A stretch of DNA of 64,000 nucleotides from JACVRW01 sp963746825 (GTDB lineage Bacteria; Actinomycetota; Thermoleophilia; Solirubrobacterales; Thermoleophilaceae): positions 62,001 through 126,000 of the forward strand of contig CAVVCU010000020.1 of the NCBI GenBank assembly GCA_963746825.1, in the 5' to 3' direction. Shown in pieces: positions 8,600 through 19,458 of the stretch. Position 1 is the stretch's first letter. Each line of letters opens with the position of its first letter. A program made the translations under genes and the position numbers. The notes under the pieces are model-generated. The model was not told the origin of the DNA. It did no database searches and saw only the letters and a list, made by a program, of their open reading frames with translations.

Positions 8600-9895
8600 G
8601 TGGCGAATGGCGCGGTCAGCACCAACGGGACGCCGCTGCCGAGCCCCCGCACCTCGGAGCTCGTCCGCTTCGCCACCGCCGGCTCGGTCGACGACGGCAA
8701 GTCGACGCTGATCGGCCGCCTGCTCTACGACACCAAGTCGATCTTCGAGGACCAGCTCGAGCACGTCGAGGAGACCTCCAAGCGCCGCGGCGACGGCTAC
8801 GTGAACCTGGCGCTGCTCACCGACGGGCTGCGCGCCGAGCGCGAGCAGGGCATCACGATCGACGTGGCCTACCGCTACTTCCACACCCCCCGGCGCAAGT
8901 TCATCATCGCCGACACGCCCGGCCACGAGCAGTACACGCGCAACATGGTCACCGGCGCCTCGACCGCCGACCTCGCGCTGATCCTGGTGGACGCGCGCAA
9001 GGGCGTGCTCGAGCAGTCGCGCCGCCACGCGTTCATCGCCTCGCTGCTGCGCATCCCCCACCTGGTGGTGTGCGTGAACAAGATGGACCTGGTCGACTAC
9101 GACCAGGAGGTCTTCGACCAGATCGCCGCCGAGTTCGCCGGCTGGGCCGCGAAGCTCGACGTCCACGACCTCACCTTCATCCCGATCTCCGCCCTGCGCG
9201 GCGACAACGTCGTCAGCCGCTCGGAGCACATGGACTGGTACGAGGGGCCCTCGCTGCTCTACCACCTCGAGCACGTGCACGTGGCCTCCGACCGCAACCT
9301 CCAGGACGCCCGCTTCCCCGTCCAGTGGGTGGTGCGGCCGATGACCGACGAGCACCACGACTACCGCGGCTACGCCGGCGAGGTGGCCTCGGGAGTGTTC
9401 CGCGCGGGCGACGACGTGGTGGTGATGCCCTCGGGCCGCACCTCGAAGATCGCGGCGATCGACACCTTCGACGGCGAGCTCGAGGAGGCCTACCCGCCGC
9501 TGTCGGTGACCGTCCGCCTCGAGGACGACGTCGACGTCTCGCGCGGCGACATGATCTGCCGGCCCCAGAACAAGCCGAGCGAAACGCGTCAGATCGACGC
9601 CATGGTGTGCTGGATGGCCGAGCGCCCGCTGTCTGCATCGGGGCGCTACCGGATCAAGCACACGTCACGCACCGCGCTGGCCAAGGTCGACGAGGTTCGC
9701 TACGCGCTCGACGTAAACACGCTGCACCGCGACGAGGAGGCCACGGGCCTCGAGCTCAACGAGATCGGCCGCCTGAGCCTGCGCCTCTCCGCGCCGCTCT
9801 TGGTGGACGAGTACCGCCGCAACCGGGTAACCGGCAGCTTCATCCTGATCGACGAGTCGACCAACGACACCGTCGGTGCAGGCATGGTTCTGTAG
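8600..9895 (+). CDS. cysN: Sulfate adenylyltransferase subunit 1 (GTPase)
   Basis: GTPase subunit of ATP sulfurylase, 431 aa; GTP hydrolysis drives APS formation by CysD. EF-Tu-like motifs are clear: P-loop GSVDDGKSTL near residue 29, switch region GITIDVAYRYF, DTPGHEQY and NKMD. Two C-terminal beta-barrel domains follow. There is no fused CysC kinase domain, consistent with an APS (not PAPS) route. The GTG start directly follows the cysD stop with no gap. Confidence 0.96.
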   Translation: MANGAVSTNGTPLPSPRTSELVRFATAGSVDDGKSTLIGRLLYDTKSIFEDQLEHVEETSKRRGDGYVNLALLTDGLRAEREQGITIDVAYRYFHTPRRKFIIADTPGHEQYTRNMVTGASTADLALILVDARKGVLEQSRRHAFIASLLRIPHLVVCVNKMDLVDYDQEVFDQIAAEFAGWAAKLDVHDLTFIPISALRGDNVVSRSEHMDWYEGPSLLYHLEHVHVASDRNLQDARFPVQWVVRPMTDEHHDYRGYAGEVASGVFRAGDDVVVMPSGRTSKIAAIDTFDGELEEAYPPLSVTVRLEDDVDVSRGDMICRPQNKPSETRQIDAMVCWMAERPLSASGRYRIKHTSRTALAKVDEVRYALDVNTLHRDEEATGLELNEIGRLSLRLSAPLLVDEYRRNRVTGSFILIDESTNDTVGAGMVL

Positions 9896-9908
9896 GGCCC
9901 GGCGCGAC

Positions 9909-9914
9909 TAGTCT
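9909..9914 (+). promoter_or_regulatory. -10 element before the TauE/SafE gene
   Basis: TAGTCT followed by six bases and GTG 9921, without a Shine-Dalgarno. It suggests an internal leaderless promoter, so the permease may be expressed independently of the cys genes. Confidence 0.5.
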
Positions 9915-9920
9915 CCCCGC

Positions 9921-10850
9921 GTGGACTTCGCGCTCATTGCGTTCGGCCTGGGCGTCGGCGTGCTCGTGGGAATGACCGGCATCGGCGGCGGCTCGCTCAT
10001 GACGCCGATGCTGATTCTCGTGTTCGGCGTCACCCCCGTCACGGCGATCGGCACCGACCTCGCGTACGCCGCCGTGACCAAGACCGTCGGCGGCTACAAG
10101 CACTGGAGCCAGAAGACGGTCGACCTCAAGCTCTCGACCTGGATGGCCTTCGGATCAGTGCCCGCGGCGATCTGCGGCGTCTACGTGCTCACCCTGCTGG
10201 AGGACGTCGCCGGCCGCGACTTCGACGATCTCCTTCTCACCGTCCTGGCCGGCACTCTGCTGCTGACCGGCGCGGCTACGTTCATTCGCTCGTTCCTCAA
10301 GAGCATGCACGCACGGGAACGGGAGACGATCGAACTGGAGCGCCGGCACAAGATCGCCGCGGTGATGCTCGGGGTGTGCGTCGGCTTCGTGCTCGGGATC
10401 ACCTCCGCGGGGTCCGGCGCCCTTATCGCGATCGGGCTGATCCTGCTCTTCAGGCTCGTGCCGACCCGAGTGGTGGGCACCGACGTATTCCACGCCGCCA
10501 TCCTGCTCTGGGCCGCCGGCATGGCCCACATCGTGGCCGGGAACGTCGACTTCCTCCTGGCGGCCAACATCCTGATCGGGTCGATCCCGGGGGTGTGGCT
10601 GGGAAGCCATTGGTCGGTTCGGGTCGAGCCGGCGGTGCTGCGCACCACACTCTCCGTGGTGCTCGTCGGCGCCGGGCTGGCGCTCCTCATCAAGGCCGGG
10701 CTGGACCTTCCGGTAGCGGTGCTGGTGCCCTTCCCGCTGGCGGTGGTCGCGCTGCTCGTGTACACAATCGTGCGCGAGCAGCGGACCAAGGCCGCGCGGC
10801 TGCTGGCCGAGCGGACCGACGCCCCCGCCGCGGAGCCGCTGCCCGACTAA
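9921..10850 (+). CDS. TauE/SafE family permease
   Basis: Integral membrane protein of 309 aa with about eight hydrophobic helices and the family's repeated glycine motifs (GMTGIGGGSLMTPML near residue 17; GITSAGSGALIAIGL near 160). TauE/SafE proteins move sulfite, sulfoacetate or other sulfur compounds. Placement 25 bases after cysN suggests sulfate or sulfite transport for assimilation, or export of surplus sulfite; no other sulfate transporter is present in the window. The C-terminus is a short charged cytoplasmic tail. Confidence 0.88.
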   Translation: MDFALIAFGLGVGVLVGMTGIGGGSLMTPMLILVFGVTPVTAIGTDLAYAAVTKTVGGYKHWSQKTVDLKLSTWMAFGSVPAAICGVYVLTLLEDVAGRDFDDLLLTVLAGTLLLTGAATFIRSFLKSMHARERETIELERRHKIAAVMLGVCVGFVLGITSAGSGALIAIGLILLFRLVPTRVVGTDVFHAAILLWAAGMAHIVAGNVDFLLAANILIGSIPGVWLGSHWSVRVEPAVLRTTLSVVLVGAGLALLIKAGLDLPVAVLVPFPLAVVALLVYTIVREQRTKAARLLAERTDAPAAEPLPD

Positions 10851-10881
10851 GTATTCCGCGCGACGGTCCGATTAGCGGGGC

Positions 10882-12467
10882 ATGACACGCCGGCTGCTGG
10901 TCCTGACCACCGCCCTCTTCGCCCTCTGCGCCCCCTCGGCGGGCGCTGCGACCTACTGCGTTCCCAGCGGCACGGGCTGCGATCAGTCCTTCCCGACGCT
11001 CCAGGACGCCGTCAACACCGCGAACGTAGACCCGGCGGTGCGCGACACGATCCGGCTCAGCGCCGGAGACTTCATCGGCAACGTCACGGTGAGCGCGACC
11101 AACCTGGTCGACATCGTCGGCGCTGGGCAGGGCGCCGACGGGACCGTCCTGCGCTCCCCCAACGCGTTCCCCGCCCTTGACGTCCGCTCGGCGAGCCGAG
11201 TGTCCAACCTGCACGTGCGGGTGGAGAACCAGACGGGCTCGTTCGAATCCGGGGTGGCGCTGGGTGGCGTCGGCACGGTGGGCGACGGGATCACCGTCCT
11301 GGGCGAGCCCGGAGTGAACAACGCGGCCGGCGTAATCGTCCGCACCGGGGCAGTGCTCAGGAACTCGCTGGTTCAGGTGCCGCTCACGAGCAACGCGAAC
11401 CAGGCCATCAGCGCCGAGGACGGAGCGCTCATCGAGAACGTGGCCGCGGCCGGCGACACGATGGTGGACGCGCGCGATGCCGGCGACCCGGTGGTGATTC
11501 GCCGGCTGCGCTCTCCGACCCCGTCCCACACCGGCATCAGCGCCTTCGGTACGGGATCGGTGAACGTCAGCGACGCCGTGATCCGCCTCAACGGTGGCTC
11601 CACCGGCGGCGGCCTGCTGGCCGAGGCGACGTCCGGAGGCGACCCCTCGATCGTCGCCCGCCATGTGACGGTGGTGGGCACCGGGGATGCCGTCAACGCC
11701 GGCCGAGGCGCCGTCGCGAGCGGCTTCAGCACGGGCGAGAATGCGACGGTGGACATCCGCGATTCGCTCTTCCACGCGCTGAGCATCGACCTCGAGGTCG
11801 AGGCGTTCACCGGAGCCGTGGCGCGCATCCCGATCAGCTACTCCGACTACAACCCCGCCAAGGTGGTCGACACGAGCCCCGGCGATGCCGCGGTGGTGGC
11901 GGGCGCGGGCAATCTCTTCGCGAATCCCAGCTTCGTGGACGGAGCAGCGGCCGACTTCCGGCTGCGAGCCGACTCGCCGCTCATCGACCGTGGCTCCCCC
12001 GAGGGCGGATCCACCGCTGACCTCGACGGCCAGGCCCGGCCCGCCGACGGCAACGGCGACGGCCTTGCGGTGCGCGACATGGGCGCCTACGAATACCAAC
12101 GCCCGGCCTCGCCCCCGGGGCCGCCCGCGTCCGACACCTCGGCGCCGCTGTTCCGGATCCTCTCCAAGCGCCTGCGGCTCGACCGCCGCGGTCGCGTCGC
12201 GGTTGTGCTCCGCGGCCCCGCCAACGAGTTGGCCCCCTCGCGCGCGTCGGTCGGCCTGCGCCGCAACGGGCGCAGGCTGGGGCGCAAGAGCCTCTCGCTG
12301 CGACCCTCCGCGCGAACCGTCGTGCGGGTAAAGCTGTCGCGACGAATCGCTCGCCGCGTACGCCGCGCAAGAGGATGCGTATCTCGCTGGCGGTGACTGC
12401 GCGCGACTCCGCGGGCAACGCCCGGACCGTACGCAAGGTGGTCCGCCTGACCGCCAGCCGGCTCTAG
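10882..12467 (+). CDS. Secreted parallel beta-helix repeat protein with Arg-rich C-terminal domain, frameshifted near 12370
   Basis: Exported protein of about 528 aa after frame repair. It has a signal peptide (hydrophobic core LLVLTTALFALCA, cleavage after SAGA), then a right-handed beta-helix region (about 30-400) with Asn/Asp/Gly-rich repeats and a FADP/NPSFVD-ADFRL-SPLIDRG pattern typical of choice-of-anchor-Q-like secreted proteins. An arginine-rich beta domain follows. The first frame stops at 12396; the homologous ending (RISLAVTARDSAGNARTVRK) continues one frame over to TAG at 12467, so one base is probably missing between 12362 and 12375. Function unknown; surface polysaccharide binding is possible. 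Confidence 0.8.
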
Positions 12468-12538
12468 GAGATCCTGAGCGGGCGTTCCCACCCGCGCCTC
12501 CAAGCGGGGCGAAATCGGTAGAGAGGCTCCCACTTGAC

Positions 12539-12565
12539 GGGCCGGCCCCCCGTTGGGGCGGGCCC
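12539..12565. other. GC-rich hairpin between the beta-helix gene and DAHP synthase
   Basis: GGGCC-G-GCCCC, a five-base loop CCGTT, then GGGGC-G-GGCCC: a ten-pair stem with one G/G mismatch. There is no T-run, so it may be a high-GC terminator for the upstream gene; a role in the leader of DAHP synthase is excluded if transcription starts near 12580. Confidence 0.45.
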
Positions 12566-12584
12566 GCGTAGGCTTGCGGGCCGC

Positions 12585-13607
12585 ATGATGGTCGTGATGA
12601 CACCGGAGGCCACCGCGGCGCAGATCGACGCGGTGGTGGCCAAGCTCGAGGCCCGTGGCGTACACGCAAAGGTCATGCCGGGCGAGCTGACCACGGCCAT
12701 CGGGGCCATCGGCGATCCCCAGGGGGTGCGCGAGCTGGGCCTGGAGGGCCTTCCCGGCGTGGACCAGGTGATTCCCATCTCCCGGCCCTACAAGCTGGCC
12801 TCCTCGGAGCTCTCCCACCACGAGCCCACCTCGTTCGCCGTCGACGGCCGCCGCGTGGGCGGCGGTGAGCGCTTCTGCCTGATCGCAGGGCCGTGCACCG
12901 TGGAGAGCCTCGAGCAGACCGTGGGCGTGGCCCGTACGGTGGCCGCGGGCGGCGCGTCGATGCTGCGCGGCGGCGCCTTCAAGCCCCGCACCTCGCCCTT
13001 CTCGTTCCAGGGCCTGGGCTACGACGCCCTGGAGATCCTGAGTGCGGTGCGCGAGGAGACGGGCCTGCCCGTGGTCAGCGAGCTCACCTCGGCCGAGCAC
13101 GCGGAGCGGCTGGCCGACGCCGTGGACGTGGTGCAGGTGGGCGCCCGCAACATGCAGAACTACGGGCTCCTCGAGATCGTGGGCAAGCTGGGCAAGCCGG
13201 TGCTGCTCAAGCGCGGGCTCTCCTCCACCCTCGACGAGCTGCTGATGGCCGCCGACTACGTGCTCAAGGAGGGCAACGAGCAGGTGATCCTGTGCGAGCG
13301 CGGGATACGCACGTTCGAGACCGCGCTGCGCTTCACGCTCGACCTGGGCGCGGTGCCGTGGCTCAAGCTGCATACGCACCTGCCGGTGATCGTGGACCCG
13401 AGCCACGCCGCGGGCGACCGGCGCCTGGTGGCCCCGCTGGCGCGGGCGGCCGCGGCGGTGGGTGCCGACGGCATCATCGTCGAGGTGGCCGAGGATCCCG
13501 AGGCCGCGTTGTGCGACGGCCCGCAGCAGCTCTACGCGCGCGACTTCGCCGGCTTTGCCGCCGACGTTGCGGCCCACGCGCGGCTGGCCGGCAAGAGCCT
13601 CAGCTGA
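12585..13607 (+). CDS. aroF: 3-deoxy-7-phosphoheptulonate (DAHP) synthase
   Basis: First step of the shikimate pathway: condenses phosphoenolpyruvate and erythrose-4-phosphate. 340 aa in the short, KDO8P-synthase-like class. Residues 1 to about 75 form a ferredoxin-like regulatory domain as in Thermotoga-type enzymes; the barrel follows with GPCTVES, GGAFKPRTSPFSFQG, VGARNMQN, KRGLSSTLDELL and DPSHAAG. The ATG at 12585 lies ten bases after a TAGGCT -10 box; a second ATG follows at once (12588). The N-terminal domain suggests feedback control by an aromatic amino acid (family knowledge). Other shikimate genes are absent here. Confidence 0.94.
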   Translation: MMVVMTPEATAAQIDAVVAKLEARGVHAKVMPGELTTAIGAIGDPQGVRELGLEGLPGVDQVIPISRPYKLASSELSHHEPTSFAVDGRRVGGGERFCLIAGPCTVESLEQTVGVARTVAAGGASMLRGGAFKPRTSPFSFQGLGYDALEILSAVREETGLPVVSELTSAEHAERLADAVDVVQVGARNMQNYGLLEIVGKLGKPVLLKRGLSSTLDELLMAADYVLKEGNEQVILCERGIRTFETALRFTLDLGAVPWLKLHTHLPVIVDPSHAAGDRRLVAPLARAAAAVGADGIIVEVAEDPEAALCDGPQQLYARDFAGFAADVAAHARLAGKSLS

Positions 13608-13622
13608 GCCGTGCGTGAGTTT

Positions 13623-13642
13623 CAGATACTCTGCGGTATGTG
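13623..13642. promoter_or_regulatory. Imperfect dyad overlapping the P450 promoter and start codon
   Basis: CAGATAC, six bases, GTATGTG: seven-base half-sites with one mismatch. It contains the TACTCT -10 box (13627-13632) and the GTG start (13640). It is a plausible operator for the TetR regulator encoded in the same operon. Confidence 0.45.
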
Positions 13643-14983
13643 AACGCTCCCTCGCTTCCTCCCGGCCCGTCGTCCCCCCGCGCGCTGCAGACCGCGCGCT
13701 GGCTGATCAGGCCCTGGGCCATGATGGAGGACCTTCACCGCCGCCACGGAGACATGTTCACCGTGCAGATCGCAAACGAGGGGACGTGGGTGTTCCTGGC
13801 CCACCCCGACGCGGTGAAGCAGGTGTTCACCGGCGACCCGCGATTGCTTCACGCGGGCGAGGCGAACCGGATCCTGCTGCCGCTCCTGGGCCACCACTCC
13901 GTGCTGCTGCTCGACGACGCGGCCCACATGCGCCAGCGCAAGCTCCTGCTGCCCCCCTTCCACGGCGAGCGCATGCGCCGCTACCAGGAGGCGATGGCCG
14001 AGGCCGCCCGCGAGGAGATCGAGCGCTGGCCCCTTCGCGAGCCCTACGCCGTGCGCGACGCCACTCAGCGCATCACCCTCGAGGTGATCATGCGCACGGT
14101 CTTCGGAGTGCAGGACGACCGAAGGCGCGCGCGGCTCATGGAGATTCTCGGTCACGTGCTCGAGTGGGGCGGCGATCCCAAGCGGATGGCGATGCTCGCG
14201 GTCCTGGGCCCCCACAACGCGGCCAACGCGCGCCTGTTTCGCAACGTGCGCGGGCCGGCCGACGAGCTCATCTACCAGGAGATCCGCGAGCGCCGCCACG
14301 CCGCCGATCTCGAGGAGCGCGACGACGTGCTCTCGATGCTGCTCGGCGCCCGCCACGACGACGGCAGCCCGATGTCCGACGAAGAGCTGCGCGACGAGCT
14401 GATGACCCTGCTCGTGGCCGGCCACGAGACCACAGCCAGCTCGATCGCCTGGGCGGTCGAGCGGCTGGTGCGCCACCCTGCGGCGCTCGCCCGCATGCGC
14501 GAGGAGGCGGAGGCCGGCGGCAGCGAGTACGCCGACGCCGTATGCAAGGAGACCCTGCGGCTGCGGCCGATCCTCTCGCTCGTGGTGCGCCGGCTCAAGG
14601 AGCCGATGGAGATCGGCGGCCGCCTGCTCCCCGCCGGGGCCACCGTGGCGCCCTGCATCTATCTCGTGCACCGCCGCCCCGACGTGTACGCCGACCCGCT
14701 CGCCTTCCGGCCCGAGCGGTTCCTCGACGAGGCGGCCGGCACCTACACCTGGTTCCCCTTCGGGGGCGGCGTTCGGCGCTGCCTGGGCGCGAGCTTCGCG
14801 CTCATGGAGATGCGCATCGTGCTGCAGGAGCTGGTGATGGGCCTCGATCTGAGAGCGTCCGACCCGCAGCCGGAGCGCTTCGTGCGGCGGGCGATCACCA
14901 ATGCGCCGCGGCGCGGCGGCGAGGTGGTGGCCGAACGGCGGGTGGCCCGAGGCGCGCCGCCCGTGGCGGCCGCCGTCGCATGA
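13640..14983 (+). CDS. Cytochrome P450
   Basis: Heme monooxygenase of 447 aa. The I-helix oxygen-binding motif AGHETT is at residues 260-265, the K-helix ETLR at 304-307, and the heme-ligand loop FPFGGGVRRCLG at 372-383 with Cys381. No fused reductase is present, so it needs ferredoxin partners from elsewhere. Substrate is unknown; the sequence resembles bacterial P450s acting on lipids or terpenoids. The GTG start sits seven bases after a TACTCT -10 box. Its stop overlaps the TetR start (ATGA), so expression is probably controlled by that regulator. Confidence 0.93.
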   Translation: MNAPSLPPGPSSPRALQTARWLIRPWAMMEDLHRRHGDMFTVQIANEGTWVFLAHPDAVKQVFTGDPRLLHAGEANRILLPLLGHHSVLLLDDAAHMRQRKLLLPPFHGERMRRYQEAMAEAAREEIERWPLREPYAVRDATQRITLEVIMRTVFGVQDDRRRARLMEILGHVLEWGGDPKRMAMLAVLGPHNAANARLFRNVRGPADELIYQEIRERRHAADLEERDDVLSMLLGARHDDGSPMSDEELRDELMTLLVAGHETTASSIAWAVERLVRHPAALARMREEAEAGGSEYADAVCKETLRLRPILSLVVRRLKEPMEIGGRLLPAGATVAPCIYLVHRRPDVYADPLAFRPERFLDEAAGTYTWFPFGGGVRRCLGASFALMEMRIVLQELVMGLDLRASDPQPERFVRRAITNAPRRGGEVVAERRVARGAPPVAAAVA

Positions 14984-15639
14984 GCGAGCGGGCCTCGCGC
15001 ACATCGCGCAAGGAGCGCCAGGCCCACACCCGCGCCCGGCTGATGCACTCGGCCGCGTCGGTGGCCGCCGAGCGCGGCCTGGAACGAGCCTCGCTTGATG
15101 CGGTGGCCCGGCACGCCGGCTTCACCAAGGGCGCGGTCTACGCGAACTTCGCGAGCAAGGAGGACCTCTTCCTCTCCATGCTCGACACCCGATTCGCTCA
15201 GCGGCTGGAGGAGCTCGACACGATCCTCTCGAGCGAGGACGATCCCGACACGCAGGCCCGCGCCGCGGCGGCGGGCTTCATCGCGGCGATCGCGTCGGAG
15301 CCCGAGTGGGAGCGCCTGTTCTTCGAGTTCATGGTCTACGCCGCCCGCAACGAGGGCTTCCGCGTGGAGCTGGTGGCGCGCTACCGGACGATGCGCGAGC
15401 GCATCGGTGAGCTGCTGGCCGAGCGCGCGGCCCGGCTGGGGATCGAGCCCGCCATCCCGCCCGACCAGGTGGCCACCATGACCTTCGCCATGGCCAACGG
15501 GATCGCGCTCGAGCGCATGATCGAGCCCGAGGCGGTGCCGGAGCACCTCTATCCCGAGATGATGGCCGTGTTCTTCACCGGCCTGCGGGCCCGGGCAGGC
15601 GAGCGGCCGTCACCCGCGCCGCAGCAGCCCGCCGGCTAG
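14980..15639 (+). CDS. TetR family transcriptional regulator
   Basis: Repressor of 219 aa. The N-terminal helix-turn-helix (about residues 20-65) reads ERGLERASLDAVARHAGF then TKGAVYANFASKEDLF, the classical TetR recognition helix and following segment. The ligand-binding helical domain follows. Translational coupling to the P450 gene (ATGA) suggests that it senses that enzyme's substrate or product. Its stop overlaps the stop of the convergent hydrolase by four bases (CTAG). Confidence 0.92.
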   Translation: MSERASRTSRKERQAHTRARLMHSAASVAAERGLERASLDAVARHAGFTKGAVYANFASKEDLFLSMLDTRFAQRLEELDTILSSEDDPDTQARAAAAGFIAAIASEPEWERLFFEFMVYAARNEGFRVELVARYRTMRERIGELLAERAARLGIEPAIPPDQVATMTFAMANGIALERMIEPEAVPEHLYPEMMAVFFTGLRARAGERPSPAPQQPAG

Positions 15640-17600
15640 CGCTGGCGCGGCCGCCCGGCCAGCTCGCGCGCCGCCCGCATCATCTCGACCAGAGCGGGGC
15701 GCAGCGAAGCGCTCGCCGCGCTCGCGTCCTCGACCACGCCGACGCCGATCCTCGCGCGGAGGCGGCGCCCGCCCAGCTCGCCCTCGATCCTCTGCCCGCT
15801 GAGCCGGAGCACGCCGTCGGGCGTGGCCGGGCCCCACAGCCGCAGCCGGGCGCTCTGGCGCCGGCGCCCGAAGTCGCGCACCGCCCCGCTGATCCGCACG
15901 CCGGGCACGACCTCGACTCCCTGCAGCACGAGCGGAGCCCGGCGCGCCTCCAGGTCGATCGACCAGCGCCCGCCGCGCAGCCCGCCGCCGCGCAGCTGCA
16001 GGCTGCCGCTGGTGAGCAGGCTGCCGAGCACGTCCTCGGCCACGTCGAACAGCGTGGCCTCGACCGCCCGCACCACCCGGCCGCGCCGACCGGGCACACC
16101 GCTCACCGGCCGCAGATCGCCGAGCGACGCGGGCGGCGGAGCAGCGGGAGGGAAGGGCGTGGGGGCAGTGCGGCAGCGCGCCGGCGGGCGCCCACCGCGC
16201 AGAAAGCGCCGGCCCGCGCGCATTATGCAGCCGGTCAGATCGGCCGACAGCGTGGAGTGCCCCGTGTTGGGCGCCACCAGCAGGCGTGCGTTGGGCCAGT
16301 CGCCGAGCGCCCCACGAGCGGCCTCCACCGGGGTGCGCAGGTCGAGCTCGCCGGACACCATGAGCACGGGCACATCGGGCAGCGCTCCCGGGGGTGGCGG
16401 CCCGGCCGGGGCGGGAGATGCCTCGGGCCACCTTCGGCACTGGCGAATGAAGTCGTTGCCCGCGGTGGTGGCGGTGTCGAAGGGGTACAGGTCGGCGGCC
16501 GGAATCTGCGCCGCCGCGGCCGCGATCTGGGCGAAGCGGCTCTCGGGCGCGGAGAAGCGCGTCCAGGGGAAGGGGATCTCCTCGCAGGTGGTGGCCGCGT
16601 AGAGCGCGGTGCTGAAGTCGCGCGGGCTGCCGCCCCCTTCGGATGCGAGCGCGCGCCGCTTGAGGCGCAGTATCGGCGCGAGATCACCGCGCAGCGCGGC
16701 GCTCACGGCACCCGGGAAGGCGGCGCGAGCCACGTCGTCGAGGTCGCCCGCCAGCAGCGTGAAGAAGAGCTCCTGGCGCGTGAGCGACGAACGCCGGCGC
16801 CGGCCGTCGGGCAGCGTCACACGGCCGCGCAGCGCGCCCTGACTCAGCCTCTGGACCAGCCGGGCGAGGTCGTCCACGGGGTCGCGGGTGAAGCTCTCAC
16901 AACCGCTGCGGCACACCGCGCGAAGCACGCGAGGAACGGCGCGGAAGATGTCGCGGTAGAAGGGATCCCAGCCCGAGACGTCGAGCACGGAGTCGAGCAG
17001 CACGCGTTCGACTCGGGTCGGGTAGCGGGCGGCGTAGGCCTGGGCGACGAAGGTGCCGTAGGACACGCCGAGCAGGGTCAGGCGCTCCACGCCGAGCTCG
17101 ACGCGCAGGGCTTCGATGTCGTCGACGGTGTCGCTCGTGCGGTAGAAGCCGCGCCGCGCGCCCAGGCGCCGCGCGCACTGAGCGGCCTCGCGGCCGGAGT
17201 CCACCAGCGTGCTGCGCTCCAAAGCGGGACAGCGCAATAGGCCCGAGCGCCCGGTGCCGCGCCCGTCGAAGGCCACGATGTCGTTGCGCGGCGTGTACCC
17301 GGCGAAGTCCGAGTAGCTGTCGGGCGAGCGGAAGCCGCCGTAAGCGCTGGTGGCCGGCTGACCCGGGCCACCGGCCAGCAGGAGGGTGACCCCTCGGCGC
17401 GGACGACGCGCGGCCCGCCGCCTCTCCACGTACAGCGAGACGTTGCCCGCCACCCCGCCCGCCCGGTCGAGCGGTACGGACAGGCGCGCGCAGCCGATGC
17501 CCTCGCAGTCGCGCCAGCGCAGCTCGGCCTGGGCGGCGGCCGGCAGCGCCAATCCCGAGGCCACAGCCATCAGTGCAAGAACCAAACGGCCGTGACTCAC
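15636..17600 (-). CDS. Secreted alpha/beta hydrolase, TAP-like (S33), with an extra C-terminal domain
   Basis: Exported tripeptidyl-aminopeptidase-like hydrolase of 654 aa. The signal peptide ends near ALPAAAQA; the oxyanion segment is LLLAGGPGQPA; FDGRGTGRSG and the nucleophile elbow GVSYGT follow. The acid lies in VSGELDLRTPVEAA and the His in APNTGHST. TAP-like enzymes normally end soon after the catalytic His (about 500 aa). Here roughly 150 residues follow, with strand-rich, Arg-rich sequence (VPGVRISGAVRDFGRRRQSA), an extension I do not recognise. The start is a GTG at 17600 with GGAG at proper spacing. The substrate is probably a peptide or ester. Confidence 0.87.
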   Translation of the reverse strand: MSHGRLVLALMAVASGLALPAAAQAELRWRDCEGIGCARLSVPLDRAGGVAGNVSLYVERRRAARRPRRGVTLLLAGGPGQPATSAYGGFRSPDSYSDFAGYTPRNDIVAFDGRGTGRSGLLRCPALERSTLVDSGREAAQCARRLGARRGFYRTSDTVDDIEALRVELGVERLTLLGVSYGTFVAQAYAARYPTRVERVLLDSVLDVSGWDPFYRDIFRAVPRVLRAVCRSGCESFTRDPVDDLARLVQRLSQGALRGRVTLPDGRRRRSSLTRQELFFTLLAGDLDDVARAAFPGAVSAALRGDLAPILRLKRRALASEGGGSPRDFSTALYAATTCEEIPFPWTRFSAPESRFAQIAAAAAQIPAADLYPFDTATTAGNDFIRQCRRWPEASPAPAGPPPPGALPDVPVLMVSGELDLRTPVEAARGALGDWPNARLLVAPNTGHSTLSADLTGCIMRAGRRFLRGGRPPARCRTAPTPFPPAAPPPASLGDLRPVSGVPGRRGRVVRAVEATLFDVAEDVLGSLLTSGSLQLRGGGLRGGRWSIDLEARRAPLVLQGVEVVPGVRISGAVRDFGRRRQSARLRLWGPATPDGVLRLSGQRIEGELGGRRLRARIGVGVVEDASAASASLRPALVEMMRAARELAGRPRQR

Positions 17601-17616
17601 ACGCTCCAGCTTCGCC

Positions 17617-17624
17617 TATAACCT
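17617..17624. promoter_or_regulatory. Candidate shared -10 region of the TAP hydrolase and biotin carboxylase genes
   Basis: TATAACCT contains TAACCT (17619-17624, eleven bases before ATG 17636) on plus, and its complement with the preceding bases gives TATAGG on minus, fourteen bases before GTG 17600. It is the only AT-rich spot in the 35-base divergent gap. Confidence 0.4.
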
Positions 17625-17635
17625 CACCCCGCGCA

Positions 17636-19396
<1,761 letters not shown>

Positions 19397-19458
19397 GCCG
19401 CAGCAGTAGGCCTGGCCGCAAGCGCTCGGCTCTGCCGAGTGCGCGCGGATTCGCTCTC

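Noticed and set aside
7625..9661. Minus-strand frame of nearly 680 codons opposite cysD and cysN
   Set aside because: Shadow of two well-conserved genes; repeated HVGH and VHVV patterns typical of antisense reading.
10690..12669. Long minus-strand frame over the beta-helix gene
   Set aside because: The plus strand has a signal peptide and beta-helix repeats; the minus frame has none and spans several gene ends.
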